This document shows, piece by piece, positions 26,098-35,866 of a DNA stretch of 64,000 nucleotides. Source of the stretch: Gehongia tenuis (GTDB taxonomy: Bacteria; Bacillota; Clostridia; Christensenellales; NSJ-53). The DNA is taken from the NCBI RefSeq assembly GCF_014384795.1, contig NZ_JACRSR010000001.1, positions 62,001 through 126,000 of the forward strand, read 5' to 3'. Below the pieces are notes generated by a model, which saw nothing but the letters and a program-made list of their open reading frames with translations, was not told where the DNA came from and did no database searches. Every line of letters starts with the position of its first letter. Position 1 is the first letter of the stretch. The translations under genes were made by a program, and so were the position numbers.

Positions 26098-26925
26098 ATG
26101 GCCATTCAGCTCATGTGCGATAGTACGGCCTATCTGGAACGAAATTTTTTGATGGAACACAAGGTGAAAATGATCCCGCTGACCTACCGTTTCCGGGGCA
26201 CCGACCACCGGGAAAACGCGGGCGGTGAGGATGACGGCTTCTTCTATGAGCTGAGTCATACCCATGACTTTCCCGTGACCTCCCAGCCGCCGGTGGGTGA
26301 ATTTGTAAGTATTTTTACGAAATCCCTTGAAGCGGACAGGCAGGTGCTCATGGTGACTCTTTCCTCCAAAATCAGCGGGACCTATAACGCTGCGCGTCTT
26401 GCTGCAAATATGGTGGATGAGAACCGCATCGCGGTGGTGGATTCCCTGGGCGGCGGCATGACGGAGCGTTTCCTTATGGAAAAGGCGGTGGTTATGAAAG
26501 AGGAGGGTTGTGCCCTGGGTGAGATTGCCGAGGCTTTGGAAAAGCTGCGGAAGCGGACCAATGTGCTTTTCACTGTGCCCAATCTGGACTACCTTCATCA
26601 AGGCGGCAGACTGTCCCGCTCCAAGGCCCTTATTGGGAATCTTCTGCACCTTTCGCCCATCATTTCGCTAAAGGACGGCATGCTGGTGGCGGAGCACCTG
26701 GAGCGGGGGATGAAGAAGGCGGTGAAGGCCATGATCGGCCTGGTGCCGGAGAGCGTAAGCCGCATCAGCGTGGCCCATATCCTCAATCTGGAGGGAGCAA
26801 AGCAGCTGGCGGCCGCCCTTCAGGAAAAGTTCCAAAACGCCAAGGTGACCATTGACAAGGTGGGTCCGGTCTTTGGCGCCCATCTCGGGCCCGGCTCGCT
26901 GGGACTCGGGTACGTGTACGGCTGA
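26098..26925 (+). CDS. DegV family fatty-acid-binding protein
   Basis: The 275-residue protein has the DegV layout: N-terminal IQLMCDSTAYL with the ligand-contacting serine/threonine, TSQPPVGEF, a LSSKISGTYNAAR loop, NLDYLHQGGRLSRSK and a C-terminal VGPVFGAHLGPGSLG. DegV/FakB proteins bind a single fatty acid for phosphorylation by FakA in Bacillota. No FakA gene is nearby. The start at 26098 follows AAGGAAGGGGGAAGGAC; longer in-frame extensions run through the promoter. A terminator follows before addB. Confidence 0.9.
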   Translation: MAIQLMCDSTAYLERNFLMEHKVKMIPLTYRFRGTDHRENAGGEDDGFFYELSHTHDFPVTSQPPVGEFVSIFTKSLEADRQVLMVTLSSKISGTYNAARLAANMVDENRIAVVDSLGGGMTERFLMEKAVVMKEEGCALGEIAEALEKLRKRTNVLFTVPNLDYLHQGGRLSRSKALIGNLLHLSPIISLKDGMLVAEHLERGMKKAVKAMIGLVPESVSRISVAHILNLEGAKQLAAALQEKFQNAKVTIDKVGPVFGAHLGPGSLGLGYVYG

Positions 26926-26933
26926 AAAAACAG

Positions 26934-26960
26934 GCCTTCCCCGCTGCTGGGGAAGGCTTT
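26934..26960 (+). terminator. Terminator after the DegV gene
   Basis: GCCTTCCCC and GGGGAAGGC form a perfect 9-bp stem with a six-base loop, followed by TTT. Confidence 0.8.
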
Positions 26961-26978
26961 ATGCTAGGTGAGGGGAAT

Positions 26979-29900
26979 ATGAAATTACGGCTTTTGGTGG
27001 GCGAGGAGGGCACGGTCCGGGACCAGGCCCTCTACCACGGTATGGACCGGTGTGAAGGACGAACCCTGCTCATCGTGCCCGAACGCTTCACGCTGGAAGC
27101 GGAACGGGCGCTGGTGGAGGAGATCGGCCTGCCCGGTCTTTTTCAGATGGAGGTTTTAAGCTTTACGCGGCTGGGCCAGAAGGTTTTGGCCCGCACCCGG
27201 GGCACCGCCCGCACGTACATGAATGAAACGGGCAAGGCCATGCTGATGCGAAGAGCCGTGAACGGCGTGCGGGAGAAACTCGCCGTCTACGGCGGCGCCG
27301 CCCGTCAGGAGGGGTTTCTGGACGCTTTGGGCAGAATTTTTACCCAGCTCAAACGTTTTGATGTGGATGAAAAGGCGCTCTTGGATACGGCGAAGGCGCT
27401 GGACGATGAGCTGCTGCGCCGAAAGCTTCAGGACCTGGCCCTTCTTTTCAGGCGCTATCAGGAGCTGTTCGGCAGGGATTTTTTGGATGAGGAGGATCTC
27501 ATTGCGGCCCTGGCCGAGGCCATCGGCGAGGATCCCATTCTGGCCAAAACGGATGTGTTCCTTGGTTCCTTTGATAATCTGCCGCCCCGGATGCTCCGGG
27601 TGGTGGACGCGCTCATGCGCAGCTGCCCTTCGGTGACGGTGTCTTTGACGCTGAACCCGGACCACGGGAGGCGGGACGGGGACCTCTACTTCTTTGGCGA
27701 GTCCACCCGGACGGCTCTTATCGCTCTGGCCCAGGCGGCGAACGTGCCGGTGGAGGAGGTCGTAGTGCGCCAGCGGCAGAGGAAGGCGCAGGCTATCCGG
27801 CACCTGGAACGGGAACTGTTCCGCTATCCTTACCGGAGCCTTGCGGGCGAGCCGGAGGGGGTGGAGCTTTTCTCCGGCACCAACCGCTACGAGGAGGTTC
27901 AGCGGGTGGCCCAGCGCACCCTCCAGCTGGTTCAGGAGAAGGGATACCGCTTTTCGGAGATCGCAGTGATTGCCACCGATCTTGAAGCCTATGGCGGCAT
28001 GCTGGCCCAGACTTTTGAGGAGTACGGCATCGCGGCCTTCGTGGACGGGCGGCGGCCCCTTGTGGGGCACCCGGCGGCCCGGCTCATCCTGGGGGCCGTG
28101 GCCGCAGCGGGCCGGGGTTACCCGCTGAAGGAGGTGCTGGGCGCCGCCAAGACCGGGCTGACGGACCTTGATGGAGCCGAGACGGAGGAGCTGGAGAACT
28201 ACGCCCTTCGTTTCAATCTTCGGGGAAGGGGATGGACGGAGCCCTTTCAAAAGGGCAGGGAGGAATATGACCTTGAACGGCTGGAGGGGATGCGCCGCCG
28301 GCTGGTGGAGCCCATGGAAAGGCTGCACAGAGCCCTGGCGGAGGCGAAGGGTTCGGCCCGGACCATGGCCGAGGCGGTCCATGGCTACCTTGCCGAGCTT
28401 AATGTGGCGGGAAAGCTGACGGACTGGGCGGAGCGGGACGCCGCGGCGGGATACCTTTCCGATGCCAGGGAAAACGCTCAGGTTTTGGAGGACGTGGTGG
28501 GCCTGCTTCGCCAGATGGCCACCTTCCTTGGCGAATACCGGCTTTCCCTGAAATCCCTTCACCAGATGCTGAAATCCGGCTTTTCCGCCCTGAGCCTTGG
28601 ACTCATTCCCCCGGCGGCGGATCAGGTGCTCATCGGAAGTCTGGGCCGTTCCAAAAGCCGGCCGGTGAAGGCCCTTTTCATCGTGGGCGCCAACGAAGGG
28701 CTTCTCCCGAAAAGCGGCGGGGACGGCGCCCTGCTGGAGGCCTTCGAACAGACGGAGCTCATGAAAAACGGGCTGTGTCTTGGCGGGGACGACGGCTCCC
28801 TCACCGCCCAGGAGCGGCTGGGCATCTTTTCTGCCTTTGTGCGCCCTTCGGAGCATCTGCATGTGAGCTATGCCATGGCGGATATGTCCGGCGGGGCGCT
28901 CCGGCCCTCCCGGCTGGTGCGCCAGCTGCAAAGTCTGCTGCCGGGGCTTACCTGCTGGACCAATTTGGCCCCGGAGCTGCAGCGGGACGCCCTTCGCGCC
29001 CCCCGGGCGGCTCTGGACCGGACGCTGGACCGGCTGGGCGATTTCCTCGAAGGAGAGCCCATCGAGGACTTCTGGTGGGATGCGGCGCGGTATTTCATGG
29101 GCACGCCGGCGCGGGAGGTTCTTCAGGAATTCATGCGCCGCCTGGGGGCGCGGCGCCAGGATGATATCCCCGCCGAGCTCGCGGGAAGGCTCTATGGCGG
29201 GCGGGGAAGCGTGTCCCGCCTGGACCGCTATGCCCGGTGCCCCTTCGGGCATTTCGTGGCCTATGGGCTTCGGCCGGAGGTGCGGCGGGAATATAAGCTT
29301 ATGGCCATGGACGAGGGCACCATCCTGCACCGGGTGGTGGAGCGGGTCATGGAGGAGCTCATGGATTCGGGCCGGGATTTTGACGCTCTCACCGAGCGGG
29401 ACGTGCACCTTATGGTGGACCGGGCCTGGGCGAAGATGGGGGATTTCGATTATGGCGTACTGAAGGACAGCCGGCGCCTCGCCTATCTGGGCGAGCGGCT
29501 GCACGGTGTGATCCGCCGGTCAGTCTGGATGCTGGTTCAGCAGGTGAAGGCGAGCCGGTTTGAACCCCGGGCGGTGGAATGGTCCTTTGGCAAAGGGGGA
29601 ACGCCGCCCATTGAGGTGGAGCTGCCCGGCGGCGGGAAGGCACAGCTCATGGGTACGGTGGACCGCATCGACGTGTGTCCCGGGGAGCGGGAGGACTATG
29701 TCCGGATCATCGATTACAAGAGCGGCAGGATGCCCCTGAGGCTCGCGGAGGTGATGGCGGGCCTCAAGCTTCAGCTGCTGCTCTACATGGACGCGGTGCT
29801 GGAGACCCACAAGGGCAAACCGCTGAGGCCCGCGGGTATGCTCTATCTCAGCCTCACCCAGCCTCTCATTGACGACGTTGAGGCGGACAAGCTGGAGGAG

Positions 29901-30302
29901 GCGCTGATGAAGGCCTTCCAGATGAAGGGTCTCGTCGTGGATGATGTGAAGGTGCTCTCGGCCATGGACACCCATCTGCCCGGGGAGAGCACTTCCCTCA
30001 TCCTTCCCGTGGCGCTCAAAAAGGACGGCGGCGTCCGCAGGACGCCCTTTGGCCCGGTGCCGGAGGAGGCCCTTGTGAAGCTCATGGAAAAGGCCAGGAA
30101 GCTGGCCGGCGCCATGCTGGAAGCGGCGGGGGGCGGCAGAGCGGCCGCCCATCCTCTCAGGATGGACGCCTGGAATGCCTGCCAAAGCTGCGAATATGGG
30201 AGCATCTGCCGCTTCGACGGGCGGCGGGACCGCTACAGAAGGGCGAAGTCCCGGGGGGACGCCAAAGTTTTGGAGGATGTGATGAAGGAGGCGGAGCCAT
30301 GA
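26979..30302 (+). CDS. addB: AddB, ATP-dependent helicase/nuclease subunit B
   Basis: The 1,107-residue protein is AddB, partner of AddA in double-strand-break resection. The inactivated helicase-like domains cover about 1-740. The C-terminal RecB-type nuclease has VRIIDYKSG (Asp912, Lys914). An iron-sulfur staple uses Cys754 (RCPFGHF) and Cys1068, Cys1071 and Cys1077 (CQSCEYGSIC). The N-terminal loop, where characterised AddB proteins have a Walker A GxSGSGKT, reads LVGEEGTVRD and lacks the lysine and threonine, so nucleotide binding is doubtful. The start at 26979 has AGGTGA seven bases upstream. Its stop overlaps the addA start (ATGA). Confidence 0.92.
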   Translation: MKLRLLVGEEGTVRDQALYHGMDRCEGRTLLIVPERFTLEAERALVEEIGLPGLFQMEVLSFTRLGQKVLARTRGTARTYMNETGKAMLMRRAVNGVREKLAVYGGAARQEGFLDALGRIFTQLKRFDVDEKALLDTAKALDDELLRRKLQDLALLFRRYQELFGRDFLDEEDLIAALAEAIGEDPILAKTDVFLGSFDNLPPRMLRVVDALMRSCPSVTVSLTLNPDHGRRDGDLYFFGESTRTALIALAQAANVPVEEVVVRQRQRKAQAIRHLERELFRYPYRSLAGEPEGVELFSGTNRYEEVQRVAQRTLQLVQEKGYRFSEIAVIATDLEAYGGMLAQTFEEYGIAAFVDGRRPLVGHPAARLILGAVAAAGRGYPLKEVLGAAKTGLTDLDGAETEELENYALRFNLRGRGWTEPFQKGREEYDLERLEGMRRRLVEPMERLHRALAEAKGSARTMAEAVHGYLAELNVAGKLTDWAERDAAAGYLSDARENAQVLEDVVGLLRQMATFLGEYRLSLKSLHQMLKSGFSALSLGLIPPAADQVLIGSLGRSKSRPVKALFIVGANEGLLPKSGGDGALLEAFEQTELMKNGLCLGGDDGSLTAQERLGIFSAFVRPSEHLHVSYAMADMSGGALRPSRLVRQLQSLLPGLTCWTNLAPELQRDALRAPRAALDRTLDRLGDFLEGEPIEDFWWDAARYFMGTPAREVLQEFMRRLGARRQDDIPAELAGRLYGGRGSVSRLDRYARCPFGHFVAYGLRPEVRREYKLMAMDEGTILHRVVERVMEELMDSGRDFDALTERDVHLMVDRAWAKMGDFDYGVLKDSRRLAYLGERLHGVIRRSVWMLVQQVKASRFEPRAVEWSFGKGGTPPIEVELPGGGKAQLMGTVDRIDVCPGEREDYVRIIDYKSGRMPLRLAEVMAGLKLQLLLYMDAVLETHKGKPLRPAGMLYLSLTQPLIDDVEADKLEEALMKAFQMKGLVVDDVKVLSAMDTHLPGESTSLILPVALKKDGGVRRTPFGPVPEEALVKLMEKARKLAGAMLEAAGGGRAAAHPLRMDAWNACQSCEYGSICRFDGRRDRYRRAKSRGDAKVLEDVMKEAEP

Positions 30303-33300
30303 GATGGACAAAGGCCCAGCAGGAGGCCATCGGCGCCCGCCGCCAGAACCTTCTCGTATCGGCGGCGGCGGGCAGCGGCAAGACGGCGGTGATGGTGGAA
30401 CGGATCGTCTCCATGATCGAGGAAGGACTCGACGTTGAAAGGATGCTGGTCATTACCTTCACCCGGGCCGCGGCCTCCCAGATGAAGGAACGGATCGCCA
30501 TGCGCCTGGAGGCGGGCGGCAGCGAGGCGCTCTACGGGCAGCTGGAGCGGCTGGACCGGGCCAGCATCTCCACGGTGCACGTGTTCTGCGCGGGACTCAT
30601 TCGCCGCTATTTCCACGTTTTGGGCGTGGACCCGGCCCTTCGGGTGGGCGAAGCGTTTCAGATGGACGCCCTCAAAAACCGGGCGGTGGAGGAGGTTCTT
30701 GAAACTTTCTATGGGGAAGCGGACCCGGAATTTCTTCATGCGGCGGCCTGTCTGTCCTTCGGACGGGGGGACCAGAAAATGGTGGAGGCCATGCTGGCCT
30801 TCCAGCGTTTTCTCGAATCCCAGGAGGATGGGGACGCCTATATGGAAAAGGCGCTCGCCCTCTACGATGAAACCGATTTGAGCCGCAGCCCTTACGGCGA
30901 ATGGGCTTTGTATGAGGCGCGGCAGGAGCTGGAAGAGGGGCTTGAAGGCTACGAGGCCTGCCTTGAATTCTGCCGGGCCAGGAGGCTGCCTGCCGAATAC
31001 GGCGCCCATATCGGAGCGCTCATCCATACGGTGGAGGATTTGATCCTGGCCATGGACCGGGGTTACGGCGCGTTTCTTGCGGCGGCGGCCCATTTTCCCA
31101 GGCTGCCCGCCTTTCCGCGCAAGCGCAGGGACACGCCGGAGGAGATTCTGCCGCTGCGGGAGGAACTGAAGGATCTCCGGGACGGGGCGAAAAAGCAGCT
31201 GGACAAGGCGCTTGAGCATTTCAAGGGGCTGGATGAACTGAGAACGGCCCGAGATTTTCAGGAGATTCGGCGGGTGCTCCGGCCCTTCTTCCGGCTGGAG
31301 AAGGCGTTTATCCGGCGCTATGAGGAGCTGAAGCAGGAAAGCGGGCTCATGGATTACAGCGATCTCGAGCATTTGGCGCTCCGCGCCCTTCGGGAGCCGG
31401 CGGTGGCCGCGGAGGTGCGGCGGCGCTACCAGGCGGTTTTTGTGGACGAGTATCAGGACATGAGCCTGGTGCAGGAAGCCATACTGCAGCGGGTTGCGGG
31501 GGAGGATAACCTCTTCATGGTGGGCGACGTCAAGCAGTCCATCTATCGTTTCCGTCAGAGCGATCCCACCCTGTTCCTCAACAAATACGACGCCTATGAG
31601 AAGGATGAGGAGGCGAAAAACCGCCGGATCGACCTCAATATGAATTTTCGCAGCAATCCCCGGGTGCTGGAAGGCGTGAACGCCATCTTCCGGCCCATCA
31701 TGAAAAAGCGCACCGCGGAGGTGGAGTACGACGAGGACGCCGAGCTTCATCCCGGCGCGCCGGCGGGCGGGGAAGCGCCCAAGGTGCGGGTGGAGCTTAT
31801 CACGAGGGAGGAGGGCGACGCCTTCGAGGAGATGGTGAGCGACGAGGCGGAAGCCCTCCTTGTGGCCCGCCGCATCCGCGAATGGGTGGGAAAGCCCATC
31901 TATGACCGCAGGCTTTCCGCCATGCGGAAGGCCCGGTACCGGGATGTGGCCATCCTCATGCGCTCGGTTCGGGAAGCGGGGCCGGTCTTTGCCCATGTCC
32001 TTGCAAGGGAGGGCATTCCCGTGGCCACCGATGCCGCCGGAGCCTTCTACGAGGCGGTGGAAATCCAGGTATTTTTGAACTATCTGCGTCTGGTGGACAA
32101 CCGCAGGCAGGATGTGCCGCTGCTGTCGGCGCTTCTTGGCGTGGGCGGGTTCACCACGGAGGAGCTGGGACGGATCCGGGCGGAAAGCCGGGACGGCTCC
32201 TTTTACGATGCAGCTGCGGCCTATGAGATGAAGGAGGACGGGCTTGCCCAAAAGCTTCGGGCGTTCTTTAAAGATATCGATGGGCTGAGGGAGCTGTCCC
32301 GCCACCTGTCCCTCAGCGAACTTTTGTGGCACGCCATGCGGCAAAGCGGCTACTATTATCAAACGGGCCTCGCCCTGTACGGCGCGGCCAAGAAAGCCAA
32401 TCTCCGGCTTTTGGTGGAGCAGGCGCGGAACTATGAAAGGTTCAGCCTGGGCGATCTTGCCGGATTCTTCGATTACGTGGAACAGGCGCGGCAGGGCTCG
32501 GATGTGTCCTCCGCCCAGCTCATCGGCGAGAACGATGACGTGGTGCGCATCATGACGGTGCACCGGAGCAAGGGGCTGGAGTTCCCCATTGTGTTTGTGG
32601 CCCGGCTGGGGCACCGGCTGAATGTGAAGGCGCCCCTCGATCCCCTGTTCCACAAGGACCTGGGCGTGGCCCTCCGGCGGGTGGATCCGGACCTCGGCGT
32701 GCGGAACATGACGCTGCCGGTGGTGGCTGTGCGCTCCCGTCTTCGTATGGAAGGCGTGGCGGAGGAGATGCGCATCCTCTATGTGGCCCTCACCCGGGCG
32801 GAGGAGCGGCTCATTTTGGTGGGCGCGGTGAAGCCGGAGGAGCGGAACGGCTGGACCCGGCGAAAGAGCGCAAGGACTTTCCTCGATTGGGTGATGCCCT
32901 CCGCGCTCGCCGCGCCGGAGCTTTTTGAGGTGCGGGAAACGGCCTATGGCGAGCTGGCCGGGGAGAACGAGGACTCGGGCGCGGAGGAGCGGATGGCGGA
33001 GCTTCACGCCCGGCTCCGGCAGCCGGAAGCGGATGGGGCGTGGATTCGGGCCCGGCTCAATTTTGTCTATCCCCATGCGCTTGAGACCCGGGTGCCCTCC
33101 AAGCTTGCGGTGACCCAGCTGGCCCGGGAGGAGAGGGTGGAGCCGGCGGAGCTTCCGGCTCTCTTCCCGGAGAAAACCATGACCGCCATGGAACGGGGCA
33201 GTCTCATGCACCGGGCTCTTGAACTGCTTGATTTAGCCCGGGCCGATACGCTGGACGGCCTCAAGGATCAACGGGAGGCGTGGATCCGCCGCGGCCTTAT

Positions 33301-33682
33301 GACGGCGGAGGAGGGGGAGGTCCTTCGCCTGGGGAATCTGTTGAAGCTTGTCCAAAGCCCCCTCGGGCGGCGTATGGCCGCCGCCAGGCTCCACCGGGAG
33401 ATGCCCTTCAACCTCCTGGTGGACCCAAAGGAAAGCGGGTACGAGGCCGAAGAGCCCCTTTGGGTTCAGGGCGTGATCGACCTGTGCTTTTTGGAGGGGG
33501 ATGCCTGGGTCCTGGTGGACTACAAGAACGAGCGGGCCGGGGAGGAAGGCCTGGAGGCGGCGGCACAAAAGCATGCTTTTCAGGTGAACCTCTACAGGAA
33601 GGCCCTTGAGACCCTGACCGGCAGGCCGGTGAAGGAGGCGGTGGTGTGGTTCATCCCCGAAGGGCGGGGCGTGAGCCTTTAA
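30299..33682 (+). CDS. addA: AddA, ATP-dependent helicase/nuclease subunit A
   Basis: The 1,127-residue protein is AddA, the UvrD-like helicase and nuclease subunit of AddAB. It has the Q-motif TKAQQEAI, Walker A AAAGSGKTAV (about 20-30), motif Ia ITFTRAAASQM, Walker B VFVDEYQDMS (about 380), motif III MVGDVKQSIYRFR, HRSKGLEFPIVFV and the helicase motif VALTRAEERLIL. The C-terminal nuclease has LVDYKNE (Asp1074, Lys1076). The enzyme resects DNA ends to load RecA. It is translationally coupled to addB. It ends one base before the convergent PRC-barrel gene stop, with no terminator between. Confidence 0.95.
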   Translation: MRWTKAQQEAIGARRQNLLVSAAAGSGKTAVMVERIVSMIEEGLDVERMLVITFTRAAASQMKERIAMRLEAGGSEALYGQLERLDRASISTVHVFCAGLIRRYFHVLGVDPALRVGEAFQMDALKNRAVEEVLETFYGEADPEFLHAAACLSFGRGDQKMVEAMLAFQRFLESQEDGDAYMEKALALYDETDLSRSPYGEWALYEARQELEEGLEGYEACLEFCRARRLPAEYGAHIGALIHTVEDLILAMDRGYGAFLAAAAHFPRLPAFPRKRRDTPEEILPLREELKDLRDGAKKQLDKALEHFKGLDELRTARDFQEIRRVLRPFFRLEKAFIRRYEELKQESGLMDYSDLEHLALRALREPAVAAEVRRRYQAVFVDEYQDMSLVQEAILQRVAGEDNLFMVGDVKQSIYRFRQSDPTLFLNKYDAYEKDEEAKNRRIDLNMNFRSNPRVLEGVNAIFRPIMKKRTAEVEYDEDAELHPGAPAGGEAPKVRVELITREEGDAFEEMVSDEAEALLVARRIREWVGKPIYDRRLSAMRKARYRDVAILMRSVREAGPVFAHVLAREGIPVATDAAGAFYEAVEIQVFLNYLRLVDNRRQDVPLLSALLGVGGFTTEELGRIRAESRDGSFYDAAAAYEMKEDGLAQKLRAFFKDIDGLRELSRHLSLSELLWHAMRQSGYYYQTGLALYGAAKKANLRLLVEQARNYERFSLGDLAGFFDYVEQARQGSDVSSAQLIGENDDVVRIMTVHRSKGLEFPIVFVARLGHRLNVKAPLDPLFHKDLGVALRRVDPDLGVRNMTLPVVAVRSRLRMEGVAEEMRILYVALTRAEERLILVGAVKPEERNGWTRRKSARTFLDWVMPSALAAPELFEVRETAYGELAGENEDSGAEERMAELHARLRQPEADGAWIRARLNFVYPHALETRVPSKLAVTQLAREERVEPAELPALFPEKTMTAMERGSLMHRALELLDLARADTLDGLKDQREAWIRRGLMTAEEGEVLRLGNLLKLVQSPLGRRMAAARLHREMPFNLLVDPKESGYEAEEPLWVQGVIDLCFLEGDAWVLVDYKNERAGEEGLEAAAQKHAFQVNLYRKALETLTGRPVKEAVVWFIPEGRGVSL

Positions 33683-34411
33683 TCACTCGCCGGCGCTCAT
33701 GATAAGCTTCACGATGAGGCCCTTTTCCCGGGCCTCGTCGATGTGTCTTTGCTCGATGACCGTGCCTTCGGGAAGACTGAGCCCCGCCTCGTCCACCGCT
33801 TTCTCCAAGGCTTTGCCGATGAGGAATTCGTTCTGCTGGCGGATGACGTCCGCCCCTGACGGGTCCGGCGTCTCCCTGCTCTCGGCGGGAGCCGGTTCGG
33901 GCCTTGGCGGCGCGGGATCGGCCTTTTTCTCCCGCTCCCCTTTCAGGGAATCAAAGACGGGATGGGGTGCGGCCTCCCCGGTGTGCACGATGACATGGAT
34001 GGGCCCGAGGGCCAGAATGTTGCGCCGTCTCAGGCGAATGCCGCTGTCCAGGATAAGCTCCGCAAGGGCGCCGTCGTTTTCGAACAGAAGATCGCAGACC
34101 TCGCCAAGGTAGCGCCCCTCGTCGCTGTACGCCTTCTTTTCAAGAACCTGGGTTTCAGCTTTGGCTGCGGAGGACGCGCCGGGATCCTCATAGAGATAGC
34201 GGGCGGGATGGGTGGCGAGAACGAGTTCCCGCTCAAGACCGGCGAGATGGGCAAGGGAGACCACCCTCGGCGGCTCGTACCAACGCTCGGGAGCCAGCAC
34301 CAGATGGGTGAGGGCTCCATTTTTATCCAGCAGGGGCATGGTGATGGTGCCCGCCTCGCTGCCGTCCAGCATCATGACCGGGCGGCCCTTGATTTTGGAT
34401 AGCTGAACCAT
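33683..34411 (-). CDS. PRC-barrel domain protein
   Basis: The 242-residue protein has two PRC-barrel-like domains, at about 1-75 (LSKIKGRPVMMLDGSEAG) and 88-145 (KKAYSDEGRYLGEVCDLLFE). A proline/glutamate-rich linker (about 155-190) and a short helical tail follow. PRC barrels occur in ribosome maturation factors, photosynthetic reaction centres and small Bacillota proteins related to YlmC/YmxH, whose role is unclear. The start at 34411 lies right after a long inverted repeat that contains its ribosome binding site AAAGGAG. It is downstream of the FAD-Rieske gene on the same strand. Confidence 0.78.
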   Translation of the reverse strand: MVQLSKIKGRPVMMLDGSEAGTITMPLLDKNGALTHLVLAPERWYEPPRVVSLAHLAGLERELVLATHPARYLYEDPGASSAAKAETQVLEKKAYSDEGRYLGEVCDLLFENDGALAELILDSGIRLRRRNILALGPIHVIVHTGEAAPHPVFDSLKGEREKKADPAPPRPEPAPAESRETPDPSGADVIRQQNEFLIGKALEKAVDEAGLSLPEGTVIEQRHIDEAREKGLIVKLIMSAGE

Positions 34412-34415
34412 AGAA

Positions 34416-34465
34416 AAAACGCTCCTTTTCGCTTTTTATCAGTATATGGCGAGAAGGGGCGTTTT
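34416..34465 (-). terminator. Long hairpin: terminator of the FAD-Rieske gene that contains the next gene's Shine-Dalgarno
   Basis: Two 17-base arms (34449-34465 and 34416-34432 as read on the minus strand) match at 15 positions around a 16-base loop, and are followed by a T-run. The downstream arm includes AAAGGAG, the ribosome binding site of the PRC-barrel gene. The structure could both end transcription and hide that site. Confidence 0.7.
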
Positions 34466-34472
34466 CAGTCCA

Positions 34473-35819
34473 TTAGAAAAGGGGGCGGTTGGCGGGCCCG
34501 TCGATCACCTCGCCGTCGGCGTCGAAGCGGGAGCCGTGGCAGGGGCATTCGAAGGTGTGGTCCGCGGTCTCGTGGAGCCGGCACCCCATGTGGGTGCACA
34601 CGGGGTCCCGGGGCCGCACGGCGGAGGCGGCATACTGAGCGGCGTTGTCCGCGCCGTGACGAAGGATCTGCCCCACCTTGGCGGGCGTGGTCCGGCGGGC
34701 GGGATCGTAGGCGGCGGCGAAGTAGTTCTCCCGGCCCAAAATTTTGTCCTTCACGATGTCCGCCGCAGCGTAGGCGCCGGTCATGCCCCATTTGCGGAAA
34801 CCGGTCATCACAAAAAGATGGGGCGTTTTGGGGCTGTAGGCGCCGGCATAGGGCAGGTCATCGGGCGGCATGCAGTCCTCGGTGTGCCATTGGCGGACCA
34901 CGGTGGCCGCGGGGTAGAGGCGCTTCGCCGTTTCCACCAGCCGCCGCTCATGGTCGGTTTTGTGCTCCTTGCCCGTGGCGTGGCTGAAGGCGCCCACGAT
35001 GAGAAGATCCCGGTGCATGCGAAGGCTGAGGCCGTCCTTGTCCACGGAAAGATAGGTTCCGGCAAGGGGCGTGACGCCCGCAAGGGCGGCAAGGTAGGAC
35101 ACGCTTTCATGGAGTTTGGCGAAGTACCAGCCCGGCGTGTTGAGGATGGGGTGATGGGTGGCGATGATGATGTCCGCCGCCTCCACGGCCGCCTTTTCCG
35201 TCCGGACCCGGCCCTCGGAAACGGCAAGGACCCGGCTCATCTCATGGATGCGCCCGCCCAGGCGGAGAAAGGCCTGGGCCAGCCCCGCGCCGTAGCGCAC
35301 CGGATGGTAGCGCCCCTGGTCCTTCATGGCCAGGATGCCCTTCGTGGCAAAGGGAAGGGGATTCTCGTTCTTGAAAACCACCGGCAGGCCGAGAAGCTTT
35401 GAGGCGAGCTCCTCCTTCACCAGCTTTTTGAGGCCGGGCTCCGTGTTCGTAAAAAGATGGGAGTCCTCCACGACGAAGTCGCAGGCGATGTCCTCCTCCC
35501 GCAGAATGGCTTCTATGGATTTAACGGCGTTCAGATTGGCATGGGCGTAGGCCTTTGCGGTTTCAAAGCCGAAACGCCCGATGAGCTTGTCATAGATGAG
35601 GTCGTGCTGGGCCGTAACCTTGGCGGTGGTGTGGCCGCTGGCGCCGCGAAGAAGGCGGTGGCTTTCCAAAAGCACGCACTTTTTGCCCTCGCGGGCCAAA
35701 AGGTACGCCGCGGTAAGGCCGGCCAGGCCGCCGCCCACGATCAGAACGTCACAGACGGTATTTTCCTCCAGTTTGGGGTAAACGGGCAGCTCCTCGTCGA
35801 GCCAAAGGGAATGGGACAT
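34473..35819 (-). CDS. FAD-dependent oxidoreductase with C-terminal Rieske domain
   Basis: The 448-residue protein has a DAO/glycine-oxidase-type FAD fold: DVLIVGGGLAGLTAAYLLA near the N-terminus, RGASGHTTAKVTAQH, and a late MTGFRKWGMTGAYAAADIV. A C-terminal Rieske [2Fe-2S] domain has CTHMGC and CPCHGSRFD (about 405-430) supplying Cys-His and Cys-His ligands. This fusion occurs in many anaerobes and bacilli, with unknown substrate. The start at 35819 has AAGGAG eight bases away; an in-frame upstream extension has no such site. A terminator hairpin separates it from the PRC-barrel gene. Confidence 0.88.
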   Translation of the reverse strand: MSHSLWLDEELPVYPKLEENTVCDVLIVGGGLAGLTAAYLLAREGKKCVLLESHRLLRGASGHTTAKVTAQHDLIYDKLIGRFGFETAKAYAHANLNAVKSIEAILREEDIACDFVVEDSHLFTNTEPGLKKLVKEELASKLLGLPVVFKNENPLPFATKGILAMKDQGRYHPVRYGAGLAQAFLRLGGRIHEMSRVLAVSEGRVRTEKAAVEAADIIIATHHPILNTPGWYFAKLHESVSYLAALAGVTPLAGTYLSVDKDGLSLRMHRDLLIVGAFSHATGKEHKTDHERRLVETAKRLYPAATVVRQWHTEDCMPPDDLPYAGAYSPKTPHLFVMTGFRKWGMTGAYAAADIVKDKILGRENYFAAAYDPARRTTPAKVGQILRHGADNAAQYAASAVRPRDPVCTHMGCRLHETADHTFECPCHGSRFDADGEVIDGPANRPLF

Positions 35820-35866
35820 GGGCAGGACTCCTTTTTTTAAGGTTATCCTGCCCATAAAGAGATTTT

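Noticed and set aside
27156..29504. A 782-codon open frame on the minus strand opposite addB
   Set aside because: It is a shadow of addB caused by GC-rich third positions; it has no recognisable motif or ribosome binding site.
30233..33211. A 992-codon open frame on the minus strand opposite addA
   Set aside because: It is the high-GC antisense shadow of addA; its product has no domain, and addA is complete on the other strand.
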